Shown here one piece after another: positions 20,530 through 31,641 of a DNA stretch of 64,000 nt. The DNA comes from Symsagittifera roscoffensis (lineage: Eukaryota > Xenacoelomorpha > Acoela > Convolutidae): contig NC_087071.1 in NCBI RefSeq assembly GCF_963678635.1, positions 19,159,613-19,223,612 on the forward strand, read 5' to 3'. The position numbers and the translations under genes are program-made. Within the stretch, counting starts at the first letter, position 1. Every line of letters starts with the position of its first letter. The notes beneath the pieces were generated by a model. The model was given only the letters and a program-made list of their open reading frames with translations. It was not told the DNA's origin and ran no database searches.

Positions 20530-21500
20530 TTACGGAAATGGAACAAATAGTATATGATACAGAAGTGATACGGTTATTTAAACTTGATACGGGCATAATT
20601 TCAGTATTATAATAAATACGGGCTGCTTTTTTGCAATTCAGACCCCAGATTACACTAGGGTCTTTTTGATATACTCCGTTAGAAGATCCATTAAGTAACA
20701 CAAAAAACTTAGTTCATAACAAAATTTTATTGTTTATCGAGTTTTTAAGCCGAGCATTAAGCCGAAATTTCACTTAGATTGATCATTAAGACTTCATAAA
20801 CTAAAAATTACTCTGTAAGAATATATACATATTCATCTTCAACAGTATGATTAATAATTTTTCGACTTTCCTTTACCCAATGAAGCCATGATGATACCGC
20901 GAGCGGTTACAATTTCTTCGAATTTAGATTGACTCCCTCCTTTGTCGGGATGATGAATCTTAGCTAATTCCCGAAATTTCGATTCAATGAGAGCGATATC
21001 TTTTGAGTCTTGCGGAATGCTCAATTCATCGTAGGCGTTTTTCAAGGACGTCTTCTGCGGTACATTTAAATACCTGTCCACAACTCGTCTGGACAGATCG
21101 CCTATGCTTTGTAAAAGTTGCCAAATGGTTATGTCGCCATTCCACCATTGCCATAATTCTCTCCACAAACTGCTCACCTCGATTGCGAAACTACCCACTC
21201 GCACTGCAACGTCAAACAGGTGACAATTGGACTCATGAATGACTAAAGTACAAGTTAAGACCGTTTTTTAAAATAGTTTCAGGCAGATCTGTTGAACATT
21301 TTTTGGCTCTTCAGTATATTACTTGTTTCCTTAAAAGCATAAAGTGAATCGTTTTGCTCCTGGTATTAACTCAAAGCAACCAAGTTTTATGGCGATTTTT
21401 AAAAAGGAATGATTCTCGCCGATACTTTCGCTTTAAAAAACGAGAAAAATTGCGTGTTTAACCCCACATTTGGCAATGTGTCAATTTTGAAACCCCTGTG
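20530..21500 (-). repeat. J-domain repeat unit, better preserved copy
   Basis: Second copy of the ~0.9-kb repeated segment at 18,330-19,225, containing the intact J-domain ORF plus non-coding flanks on both sides. The shared flanks show that the gene was copied as part of a larger segment. Confidence 0.75.
20851..21204 (-). CDS. Small J-domain (DnaJ-like) protein, 117 aa
   Basis: Intact ORF from ATG at 21204. Residues 1-50 have several Trp and a hydrophobic helix (WRELWQWWNGDITIWQLL). Residues ~52-112 form a J-domain: helix I (SLKNAYDELSIP), helix II (IESKFRELAKI), the HHPDKGGS loop with the HPD tripeptide needed to stimulate Hsp70 ATPase, and helix III (FEEIVTARGIIMASLGKGK). The C-terminus is short and basic. 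HPDKGG loops occur in mitochondrial Pam18-type and some viral J-proteins; I cannot place this one. It sits in a duplicated segment inside transposon-rich DNA, so it may belong to a mobile element rather than the host. Confidence 0.7.
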   Translation of the reverse strand: MRVGSFAIEVSSLWRELWQWWNGDITIWQLLQSIGDLSRRVVDRYLNVPQKTSLKNAYDELSIPQDSKDIALIESKFRELAKIHHPDKGGSQSKFEEIVTARGIIMASLGKGKSKNY

Positions 21501-22523
21501 AAAATTTTTAAACTCAATGAAAAAGGTCGAAACCAAAAAAATGATCAAACGCGACATTACTAGTTTTCAAATGACGCCGAAAAAAGTCATTTTTTTAATG
21601 TTACAAGGTGAAAGTTGTCAATAAAAACAACGAATTAATAAAAGTCCAATAATAATACATCAATCAAAAATAGTCTTTTTTTTGGAAAACTGGAGCAAAA
21701 GTTTTTTTCTGGAATTAAATCTTCCTTTTTTTGTAACTGAAATCCTTAATAAGTATAAAAATGGCACTGAAACATGACTCCTATTAGACTTTTTTAGGAC
21801 AAAAAAAACAGCTTTATAGTCACAAAATTGCGACTAAAACCCTGATTTTCAGAAATTGGCAAAAATCCAATTCATTTGCACCTATTTTGACTTTAAGTTG
21901 ATGTCACATTATGATTTCAGGTAATTTCTATAGTTATACCATTATACAGAGATGTAAGTTAAAAAAATCTTACCTGAAAATAGTGTTAGACTAATCATCC
22001 AAAAATTCTTCATTAAACAAAAACCAACTGTTGTGTATGTTTTTTGCTTCTGCTTAAACAAAGCTGCTGAATTGCTTAAATTGATTGTTTTCAATGCTAA
22101 AACTATCAACGCATGATACAAGCCAGTAGATTACGCACTCATTTTCTCCAGAGCTCTATGTTTTTTGCGTCATGATTACGCAGGTGATTTGCATAAAAAC
22201 CAAAAAAATTTGAGATGATGAAGTGTGATTCAAGTAAGTAGTGAGCAAAGTGTGATTTTTATAATGCTGAAACAGCAAAGTCACTTTTGTGAGGTTATTT
22301 TATGACCTTGGTCTCTGAAAGGGAAGTACAGATGATCAATGAGAAAATAAGCAGTCGCTGAAAAAAAAACTTTCTAACGAGCAAAAGGAACAGCAAGACA
22401 AAGGGAAAAAGTGATGAAATCCCTGACATTCTGAACCATTTGAATAGTAGAAAAACCTTAGCAGTACACTCATTCATCGCCAAAGCAAAGATTTTCAATT
22501 TTGTTCTAGGTCAGAAGAATCCA
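21501..22523. other. Non-coding, no supported gene
   Basis: AT-rich with many homopolymers. Its last ~230 bp resemble, inverted, 19,660-19,780, continuing the large inverted repeat interrupted by the element at 22,524. Confidence 0.5.
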
Positions 22524-24391
22524 GCACTCAGTAAAAAGAGAAAATCATCGATTATATTATAATTATAATCATAATTTTAGCAAAATTATAAATAATTATA
22601 AGCGCCAATTTTAGCTGTTTAAACGATTGATAATCCTTTATAGTGAAAACTTTTTTTTGACTTTTTAATAAAATATAATCAATTATAATTGGTTAGAACT
22701 TTTCCGAAAATCTCCTATAAGCTTTCAGAATCTATTTTAATAGATTATAATCCCTTTTTCTATTGAAACTTTGTCTGACAAAAAAATCAATTGTATTGGA
22801 TAATTTAGTTATTCGGCATGAAAACACAAAAAAAAACTTAATTAAAGCTTAAGCTATAAGCACGGACGATGTAGGATTTTCTCGAGGGGGAATGGATTTT
22901 CAAAAAAAATTAGAAAAAATGGTCGACTTCTTTTTAGGTAGACTAGATTGATTCGAAGCTCTCCCATGCATTCAAAAGAATCTGTTTCAGTCAAGTTTCT
23001 GCGCATGCGTTTTTAGGTATTTTTAGGCACTTTTTGGGAAACAAATGACCAAAAAAACTGAGTTTTTTTAGCGCGCACCCCCCTCAAAATTATTATATAT
23101 ACCCGGGTTGACCTCCATAGACCAAAAATGCTAATCATACAATTCCCTAAACTAAGTCTATGAAAAAATACTAATCATACAAATTTCATACAATTTGCTA
23201 AAATTGTGTCATCGAATTTTCGAAGAACTTTTCTCTTGTTTTGGCATAAATTTTGGTGTATCGTGCTAAATAAAAAAGAAAAATTTTTTGTCAAAAAAAT
23301 GCTAATCATACAGTTTCCATATATGGAAATTGTATGACTAGCTTTTTTTTTGATGGCGACAACAAAAGTTTTTCAAAGTATTTTGAAATTGCCCCCAAAA
23401 TTTTTTGTGTGTTTTTTCAACCGCAAAATGACTTTCGTACTCAAACTAACATTTTCTGAAAAAAAAATGTTGCATACAAAATTAAATTTTTTTTGTATAA
23501 CGTAGTCTTGGATAAACTAATATTGGATTTTTTTTACATTTCTTTTGATAACATTTTCAAAATGCTCAAGACTCCTCTTTTTTTTGTATGGCATGTTTTT
23601 GTAAGCCTTGATCAACATCTGGTATTTTGAAAATTCAAATTTTAGAAATAATCATCTTTGCCAAAATTTAAAAGTTTGATACTTTCGTTATATTATTTGC
23701 GTGAGACAGAATTAAGATATTGCAGGCTGTTTTCCAAGCGTTTCGAATGCGTGACGGCCAAATCTTTGGTTACTACGTTTGAGTAACCAAGGCTTATGTC
23801 ATTTGTGTTCGGTTACGAACAAAACCAATAAATTTTGAGAAATTAAAATGTAAAAATCACCCTTTTTGGTTTATGGAAAAATCCTAGTCATACAATTTCC
23901 ATATATGAAAAAATACTAATCATAGACCTTTCATGCAATTTTCTGTACGTATGAAATTGCATGGAAAGTGTATGACTAGCATTTTTCCATATATGGAAGT
24001 TGTATGACTAGCATTTTTGGTCAACCCGGGTGTTTGCGCCTAAGGCGCTTTTAGCAAAATTTTTGGGTCAGTAAGCCAAAATAGGTTATCTCAAAATTAC
24101 AGTTTCGTTTAGTTCTGTAACCAACTGAAAATCATACAAAACATAACAAAGGTACAACGAAATGAAACGATGACGTAATGCATTATAATTCGCAATTAAG
24201 TTTGAGAAATAGATTTTGAAAAGATAATCGTTTATAACCTATTACAATTGATTATAATAATTTTTATTGTTTCGAAAAATAATAACTTTCTAATCCCTTT
24301 TTAATCGATCATAATCAGCTTTTTAAAATATTTGGAGACTGACAATAAAAATCCATTATAATCAATTATACTTTCTCTTTTTTCTGAGTGC
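22524..24391. mobile_element. TIR element (~1.87 kb) with GCACTCAG...AAAAAGAGAAA ends and ATTATAAT-rich subterminal repeats
   Basis: The left end GCACTCAGTAAAAAGAGAAA is mirrored at the right end (reverse complement GCACTCAGAAAAAAGAGAAA). Inside each terminus are TCGATTAT/ATTATAATCAATTATAATT words in both orientations. It has no transposase ORF, so it is non-autonomous. It splits the right arm of the large inverted repeat, which resumes at about 24,400. Confidence 0.75.
23102..24030. mobile_element. Nested TIR element (~0.93 kb) with CCCGGGTTGACC ends
   Basis: Starts CCCGGGTTGACC...CCAAAAATGCTAATCATACAA and ends with the inverted form (TTGTATGACTAGCATTTTTGGTCAACCCGGG). The subterminal ATGCTAATCATACAA/TTTCCATATATGG words recur several times inside. 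It has no coding capacity and lies within the element at 22,524-24,391. Confidence 0.8.
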
Positions 24392-24399
24392 GGGATACT

Positions 24400-24745
24400 A
24401 AAACGATGCGACAATACGATAGACATAACACTAAAGATGAAAGAAGAGAGAACAAAGAGAGCGGTTAAAATCACATGCGGATACGATGTCAAAGCATTTT
24501 GATCAAGTGGTCCACTCAGTCCCCCTGATATTATTTCCACTGGAGAATTTGGGAAAAGATGCACAAAAATAGACAGAAGCCTTATTGCCCCACGCATCAC
24601 CATAAACTGCATCCAGTGTTCAGAAATCATGAAGTTGCTGTTATTATGCCAAAGGAGCAAGCATAAGAAGAAGACGGGTAAAATTACTCTTCGAAGATAT
24701 TAGATGAATACTTGCTACTCAATACGTTCTGGAGATTTCCCACCG
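24400..24745 (-). repeat. Large inverted repeat, right arm
   Basis: Inverted partner of 19,265-19,612. It contains a minus-strand ORF (24,301-24,660, 119 aa) whose first ~60 residues lie in the repeat (MLLWHNNSNFMISEHWMQ...) and are preceded by hydrophobic segments further on. The same start in the left arm is broken. No family is recognised. Confidence 0.75.
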
Positions 24746-25104
24746 CTATCTAGGATTGAGTAGGATTTGTGAGAAATGATGTGTCAACACAAAAGACCAG
24801 TAGACAAAAATACGAAGAGCTTCAAAAAAAGATAGCAGTTTTGAGACCGGTTTTATTAGACATTATTTGTGTTACTTGACTCAAATGCTCAAACCTTGTT
24901 TTCGGCACAAAAACCAGCATAAGGAACGTGGGCAAGAACAACTCGGTTAATAACACAATGGGGTCCGTAAATTGTGAACACACAAATGAGAGGGCGTCTT
25001 GTGGGCAATCATAAGTTCACTTAATGTAAGTCAGAGGGACGGAGAGAAATAGATATGGGGGAAAGTCTAGCGAAATGTAAAAGACAATTTCAAAGGGTTT
25101 CAAT

Positions 25105-25157
25105 TGTGGGTGGGAAGATCACTTTGCAAAAGTCTGCAGGAAATGCAAAAACCGATG
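25105..25157 (+). pseudogene. Zinc-knuckle remnant of a retroelement Gag
   Basis: One plus-strand frame reads CGWEDHFAKVCRKCKNR, the C-x4-H-x4-C part of a retroviral-type knuckle with the HFAKVCR wording common in Gypsy Gag/Pol proteins of invertebrates. The Cys expected three residues before the first shown is Gly (GGT). The surrounding frame is broken. It lies in a segment duplicated just downstream. Confidence 0.45.
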
Positions 25158-25440
25158 AAGACTATATAGGTGCAACTGAAGAGAAAACTGCAACTGCAGA
25201 AAAAACTGGTCTTGCTAAAATCGTACCTTTCGAAAGATCATGGGAATCATTGAGCAATCAATGCGTGCAAACGAAAAAGGAAACTTTTTAGAAATTCAAA
25301 GAAAATCCGATCAGAAATTCAATTTTTGTTCTGGGAGCACTATATGTGCGAACTTCGGAACATTTCTTCAAATCAGATTGATTTTTTTGCACTTTGAAAA
25401 AATTTTTTGAGGATGATGACAAACCCTGTTCACACTTGCA
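25137..25440 (+). repeat. Tandemly duplicated segment, copy 1
   Basis: Begins near CAGGAAATGCAAAAACCGAT and matches 25,483-25,569 plus 26,645-26,800, where copy 2 is split by a TIR element. A 78-codon ORF (25,055-25,291) crosses it without recognisable similarity. Confidence 0.75.
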
Positions 25441-25482
25441 TTAGAAAAACTGAAATCGATATATTTATGCAACTTTTATGCA

Positions 25483-25569
25483 GGAAAAGCAAAACCGATG
25501 AAGATTATACAACAACTGCAGAAATAAAGTGTTGTTGCTAACACCGTAATATACAAAAAATCAAGGGAA
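25483..25569 (+). repeat. Tandemly duplicated segment, copy 2, left part
   Basis: Copy 2 of 25,137-25,440, up to the insertion point at AAGGGAA. The right part resumes at 26,645 (AATCACTGAGCAA) and runs to about 26,800. Comparison with copy 1 (GGGAATCATTGAGCAA) gives the pre-insertion sequence. Confidence 0.75.
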
Positions 25570-26644
25570 CCCGCACGACAAAAATGGTTTCGATTCAATT
25601 TAAATTGATTTTAAATCGATTTTAAATCGATTCAAATCGATTAACAATGTACATTTTACGAACTTAAATGGATTTTAAATCGATTTAAATCGATCTTTTT
25701 GAAAATTTTAAATCGATTTAAGTGTCTAAAAAATCTATTTAAATCAATTGCGATGGATTTTCCGACTCACTTAAATGCATACAATCCTTACTTAAATCCA
25801 ATTTAAATCGATTTAAATGGATCTTTTTTCAAAACTTTGGATCGATTTGAGTGTCTAAAAAATCGATTTAAATCGATTTCGACGGATTTTCAGACTCACA
25901 AAACTAGTTGGAATTCAGACAAATAGTTGGAATTTTTTATTCTCGGTTTTTTGAAAACAAACACTCATGTCAGATGTTATATAATTCAATAAAATGATCC
26001 ACATAAATCAAATTTTAAGCTCGAAAATCGGCAATGAAATTATAGAAAACTATTGTAAATCAGATTTTGCAAAATCTTATGCAACAAACAAGAAAAAGGT
26101 GAGAATGAATTAAAATTTGATCCCATCAATATGCAATTAAATTATAGAAATTTATGAAGATAAAGCAGATTTTGGGCAAAACATATAAAACGAATCAGGA
26201 AAAGTATCAAAGTAGATCAGTTTTTCAACACAGAATATGGAAATCATAGAATTTTATCAATAGTTTCGTCTTTTTTATGGTACAATATGATATGGATGTA
26301 AAATGAAAAATGATAGGTAATGAATAAATGTAATAAAAATTCAAAACTGATAAATCTCGAATGACAAAATTGATTTAAATCGATTTAAATCGGTTTCAAT
26401 CCCCTTAAAAATAAAAACAAACTCAGAGTGGAAAAAATGCATATAAATTGATTTAAAATCGATTGGGATCATTTTTTTTAGCTGGGATTTAAGACCAATT
26501 CATATCGATTTTAAATCGATCCAAATCAATCTTCATCTTTTTTATCTAATCTTCGTACTTTTTTCATACAAAAATCGATCTAAATTTAATCAACGTACTT
26601 TTTTCAAACTAAAATCGATCCTAATCCATTTTTGTCAGTGCGGG
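25570..26644. mobile_element. TIR element (~1.07 kb) with CCCGCAC ends, filled with ATCGATTTAAAT repeats
   Basis: Left end CCCGCACGACAAAAATGG, right end the inverted form (CCATTTTTGTCAGTGCGGG). Much of the interior consists of near-palindromic ATTTAAATCGATTTAAAATC words in both orientations, so the element could fold extensively. No ORF. Insertion is proven by the uninterrupted paralogous sequence near 25,250; the site duplication is AA, or GGGAA if the terminal GGG is counted as target. Confidence 0.85.
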
Positions 26645-26800
26645 AATCACTGAGCAACCCTTGCCTGCAAACGAAAAGGGCAAATTTTAAAAAAAATTAA
26701 AGAAAGTCCGATCAAAAATTCAATTTTTGTTGAGGAAGCACTTTTTGTGCCAACTGCGGAGTATGTCTTTCAATTAGATCGACAGTTTTTTAAATTGACA

Positions 26801-28879
26801 GTTGAAAAACATACAGCTCTTTTTCTGGAAAAAAGTGTTAAAATTCGTTTAATTTTTGCCATATTTTAAAGTTAGCTATAAATTGACATGTTAAATGGAG
26901 GAAAAGTTACTCTTTTCAAAGGCAAAAGAAATGAAGGAATTTTTGTATCGAAAGTAAATGTTTGCTTTTGAGAGTCGAAGAACGTAGTTCATATTGTTAA
27001 ACAGGTCAATATGATTCTTTTCGGTCTAATGCCTTAAAAGTTCTTCCTGTTCCAATTTCATTTTTCACGGTTCGTCATCAAATTAAATTTCAAGTTCATG
27101 CTCAATTTTAATTTTTCGCGGTTTGATTTTTGATTTGTTTGAAAATTAGTTAACTGTTTTTGTGAAAAGAAAGGCAAACTCAACTATCGAACACCCAGAG
27201 TGTAACGGTCACAAAAACGTGATCAATTTCTAGTTTTAATAATTAAGTTTATTTTTCAGATTTCCCAGCGGAGGAAAAACATATCTATTGCTTCAGAGTT
27301 ATTAAATTGGGTTATTTTAATTTAAAAAAAGATCCATAAAATGTTCTAGAAATTTAGAGTCGAAAACCATTTTTCTTAAACTCGATAGCTTCAAAAAAGA
27401 GAACATTTTTTCCATTTTACTTGCGTTCATTGACTTTTTCCTTGTTTCTGTTGACTGTATTTGCGTTACGCGAAATTTTGCAGGTATATGTGAAAAAAAA
27501 AGCTTTTGAATCAGCTAAACTAGTCGGCACAAAAATTCTCGTATCAGTCAAGATTATGAATATATTATTTAACGTTAACATAAATTTCAAGTTGGATACG
27601 TAAAAGAGCTGACAAATTTTTTTTTTAAAAAAGTAAAAAAGACAGGAGATCAAAAATTGGCAACACATAGTTGGAAGATGAATGGTTTTTCTGCGAGGAA
27701 AAGTACGTCATGAAAAATCTTCAGTAATTTACAAAAAACGCCTGCTGTTTTTCATATTGATTTTTTGATATTCATTGGGGCGTAGCAAAAAAAGATCATT
27801 CATCTTATTCGATCCGATAGCATTTTAACAAAGAAAATATTCTTGGGGGCGTAATTAAAATACTTGAAGGTTTTTTTCATCCTTGCATAATTATATTCCA
27901 GTGTCCATGAACGCGATGTTTTTTGTAGTTTTTGGGTGCTTAGGTGTAATGATCATAGCGATTGGTCTATTGTGATTTTTTGGTCGAAACTTTTTTATTA
28001 TGTTCAGACTCAAATAACATTTTTCTGCAACTTCACTTTTGAGGTTTTATTAGTTTCAGTTCGTTTCTGTTGTTAGAAGGAAGACAAACTCCCCTGTTGA
28101 ACAACAGAAAAACACAAGTCTTGACAACCTTGATTGATATCTTTTTTCGAATAGGGACTATATTTTCTGAAATCCACACGGAATGAAAAAATAGCTAACT
28201 TTTACTAATTTTTACTAACTTGGATGATTTGAGAAAAAATGTCAATCGTACAGAAAATTGAATACCATAGAGCAAAACATGAAACCGTTTTTTTTCTTTG
28301 AAACTTGAAATTTTCTCGAAAATAGCGGTTTTTGAGTATACAAGTAAATTGTTCAAAGTTGTTAAAAAGCGAAACAAGTCTAAAAAACCTTCATGCTCGA
28401 AAAAGGAGTGCGAAAGTCAAATTGATGATAACTGTCGGGTTGTGTAACATTATTAACTCGTTTAATAGTTGAGAATACAAAGCAATGACTGAAGCAATGT
28501 ATGAGCAATCCCCTGATTATTTCAAGCAATTCCGTAAAATTTTCAAATTTTTCGTCATGAACCATGAACCCAACTTCTCTGGCTTTGCTTCAAATGCAAA
28601 AATTGCGGTATCCTCCCAACAAATAATTTAGATTTTTTCAATCATTCGATTGACAACGAAAATCATTATCATGTGCTGGTAGAATTCACAAATTAGATTA
28701 TCGATTTACTAAACAAGATGACTTCAAAAGCCTTCGTCGTCCCTCGCCTTCTCTCTACATTCAAATATTTAACTTTGGGTTGCTCAAAGTAACAACTGTC
28801 TGGCTTTTGATAGAAAAATTGAAAATAGCTGTGAATTATATCTCTATCAACAATCTAGATGTTAGTGGTGTTCCACTTC
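26801..28879. other. No supported gene
   Basis: AT-rich. Only short random ORFs (for example a 61-codon minus frame at 28,380-28,565). Nothing recognisable. Confidence 0.5.
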
Positions 28880-29880
28880 GCAGACGATTCCCTCAGTTTT
28901 TTTCGGCTGGCAGACTAAATCTGTTCAAACTCAAACTGACATGATTACTAACGTAACAATTGAATGCTTTAATAATGATTTGAGTGGTGAAAGTACTGCT
29001 GAGTTTTCTAGAACAATTGACATAACTTTGAGTCGGTATGTTTGCATGAAAAATGATTCAAAAACTTTGTTTGTGAAATCTATCATTGAGAAAAAAACTC
29101 AACCTTCAAATATTGTTTTTCTTCTGCTCTCTTGTTTGAAAAAACTGTAACTGCATCAGCGGGAATTCAAGAAATATTGAAATCTGAAACCTATTGGAAA
29201 ATTTTTTTGTAATAATAACACGAGCAATATGACATCAAAAAAGTCCGCATAACACCGAATCGGTTGATTGTATTGTGTTTTTTATGAGTAGTTGATTTCC
29301 CTCGTGAGTTGTACGTCGCATATTCTTGTACAGGAGGGGATAATCATATAATCTTTTACTTAGAGGATCTGCGAAGAATATCTGCCCTCCAGCTTGAGTA
29401 AAAAGCAACCAGTGGGTCCCAGGTTGTTCCGAGGGTAAAGCATTCATAATCATGAACGTATTATCGTTTTTCAGTACTGAAGAGCATGTAAAATCAGCCA
29501 GATAAATACCTCTAAACGGTTGATAAACTCCATTATTTGAAGTTTTTCTATGGCTAGCTTAGGTCGTAAGATTGTTTTTATTGGTTATTTTTCAACTTGA
29601 ACGCACATAAATTGTTGATGCATGCTCTTCCAAAAATAAAAATTCGACGTTTTTACCGAGACTTGCGTCAACTTTATTCGACCGAAAAAGTGCGATTGTT
29701 CAACTCAGGATGAATAAAAGTGTGCGAAGCCTCCTGAGTAGACGTGAGATCAAAAGCTATAATATAATGATTATGACCAATAGCCAGACTGATTCCATGA
29801 CTAATGTTCAAAACAAAATCAAGAGCTTCAGCTTCAAGCGTAATGTAATAAATTATTTTATTGTCTGTTGTTGAGATGAT
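28880..29880 (-). repeat. Tandem duplication of protease region, copy L
   Basis: About 1 kb matching 29,893-31,065 in the same orientation. It covers the end of the F54H12.2-like gene, the protease and non-coding DNA beyond. Copy L lacks about 190 bp present in the other copy at about 30,170-30,360. Confidence 0.8.
29200..29545 (-). pseudogene. Adenoviral-type cysteine protease (Polinton PRO), copy L
   Basis: A frame from about 29,545 reads into the ORF 29453-29235. Motifs in order: FRGIYLADF, PGTHWLLF with the catalytic His, FFADPLSKR with the Asp/Glu-position Asp, and IQSTDSVLCGLF with the oxyanion Gln and nucleophile Cys. This is the layout of C5/Ulp1-like proteases that mature Polinton and adenovirus capsids. 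A TGA follows CGLF at once, where the family continues with a short helix, and the same frame then stays open. All catalytic residues survive in this copy, in contrast to copy R. Confidence 0.8.
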
Positions 29881-29885
29881 TGCCT
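29560..29885 (-). pseudogene. F54H12.2-like Polinton protein, C-terminal fragment (copy L)
   Basis: Minus-strand frame containing NHYIIAFDLTSTQE, corresponding to the family's very conserved YxLFAFDLTPD motif. Downstream positions match the family's final strands, but frameshifts near 29,690 and stops break it. Only the C-terminal third was duplicated. Confidence 0.65.
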
Positions 29886-29892
29886 CAATTTG

Positions 29893-31065
29893 CAGATGAT
29901 TGCTTCAATTTTGCTACGGCTCGCAGACTAAATCAGTTCAAATTCAAACTGACATGATTACTAACGTAACAACTGAACGCTTTATTAATATTTTGATTAG
30001 TGAAAATGCTTTTCTAGAGTATTTGACATAACTTTGAGTCATATTGACATAATTATGTTTGTATGGAAATTGATTCAAACACTTTATTTGTGAGATTTAT
30101 CAAAGAGAAACAATTCAAGCTTTAAACATTGTTTTTCTTTGGCTCTCTTGCATAAAAAAAAGTTACTGCACAGCGGGAGGCGTTCCCGAGGAGCGTAGCG
30201 ACGAGCAAAGCCCAGTTAGCTATTGCCCCTTAATTCAGATGGCCATGCTTTAAAATTTCAAAGAACTTGATCTGAAACTTTCACGGTTCACATAAACTTG
30301 TAGAAAAAGAAAATCTGTTGTTGATAAGAATGAATTAGAAAATTTTACAAAAGAAGATCAAGAAATATCGAATTTGAAACCTATTGGAAATATTTTTGTA
30401 AGAACACGAGCAACATGAAAACAGATCAGTACGCATTACACTTAATCGGCTGATTTTATTGTGTTTTTTTTCATGAGTAGTTGGTTTACATCGTGAATTG
30501 TACGTGCTATATTCTTGTACACGAGGGGATAATCATATAATCTTGTACTTATAAGTGTTTGCGAAGATTATCTGCCATCCAGCTTGAGCAAAAAGCAACC
30601 AGTGGGTCCCAGGTTGATCCGAGGGTGAAGCATTCATAATCATAAACTTTTTATAGTTTTTCAGTACTGAAGAGTATGGAAAATCAGCTAGATAAATACC
30701 TCCAAACGGTTAATAGGTTCCATTATTTGAAAGTTGTCTATTGCTAGCATAGGTCATACGACTGTTTTTCTTTGGTAATTTTTCAATTTGAACGCACATA
30801 AACTGTTGATGCACGCTCTCCCATAAATAAAAACTCGACGTTATTACTGAGTCTTGCGTCAAACTTTATTCGACCGAAATAGTGCAATTGTTCAACTCAG
30901 GATGATTGAAATTGTGTGAAGCTTCCTGAGTAGAAGTGAGAACAAAAGCTAAAACATAAGGAGTATATCAATTAGCGAGCCTGATTCCACGACTAGTGTT
31001 CAAAACGAAATCAAGAGCTTCATGCTTATTGTAATTTAAAAAAAATTGTCCGCTGTTGAGATTGG
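29893..31065 (-). repeat. Tandem duplication of protease region, copy R
   Basis: Partner of 28,880-29,880. This copy is continuous with the N-proximal part of the F54H12.2-like gene at 31,036-31,641, so it occupies the original position. Copy L, which lacks that part, is the derived one. Confidence 0.75.
30420..30735 (-). pseudogene. Adenoviral-type cysteine protease (Polinton PRO), copy R, dead
   Basis: Paralogue of 29,200-29,545. The GTHW motif is preserved. In the C-terminal motif the Gln codon has become Lys, two stop codons (TAA, TAA) precede the Cys codon, and CG is CV. Further small indels break the frame. Confidence 0.75.
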
Positions 31066-31641
31066 AGTTCCGGCAATGGGTAAGCCGTTTCTGTACACAT
31101 TGATTTCATTCAACCCAAACTTCTGGTAATGAAAAGTATTTGTCCTGCTAGTACCCAAATAAGTTTCATTTATGCTCTTGCTACTATCTTTTTTTCGAAC
31201 AGATTTTTGTGCGACAGCATCCCTTTGTCGCCAGCTTTGTACTCCTGCAGTTGCGAGAAACGTTTTTTGCACTAATTCGATGTAATTGTAAATGGCCGAG
31301 TTCTTCAACAAAGCTTTTTCTATCGATGAGAGAACATAGTCAGTCACAAGCATCTTTCTGACCTAGAGATTAGCTTCCATTATTTGAACTTTGTAGTCTT
31401 TTGCTGCATCTTCAGATATGACAACAAAAACGTTATGAGAACAACTGAGAGAAAAATTTTTTGTCACACCGCTAAGTAGGTGCTTGTCACGCGACAAGAA
31501 GTCGCAAGCCTTTTTACCAAATAGCTTCAGCTCCTTCGAGTCCGCAACGAGAGCTTTACTCTCTGTAACATTCTCAATTCTCCTCCCATTACAATCAATA
31601 GCTAACGGGTTTTCTTCGTAACAAGAACCTTGACCAGCCAA
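30740..31641 (-). pseudogene. F54H12.2-like Polinton protein, middle and C-terminal parts
   Basis: Two consecutive ORFs in one frame (31641-31363 and 31353-31036) are separated only by an in-frame TAG. The first ends LLSGVTKNFSLSCSHNVFVV ... YKVQIMEANL, matching the family's LLPGV...F.L...YKI.I.DA.L pattern. The second has the S/NTFHYQKFGLNEINVYRNG stretch, which matches its NPFNFQHFxLxxIxLxxxG motif. The frame is lost at an A-run near 31,040 and continues toward the FDLT motif in copy R of the duplication. Proteins of this family are encoded by most animal Polintons and are thought to be virion components. The N-terminus was not found. Confidence 0.75.

Noticed and set aside
24301-24660. 119-codon ORF as a membrane protein gene
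   Set aside because: Half of it lies in an inverted repeat and half in the tip of a TIR element, so the frame is a chance fusion.
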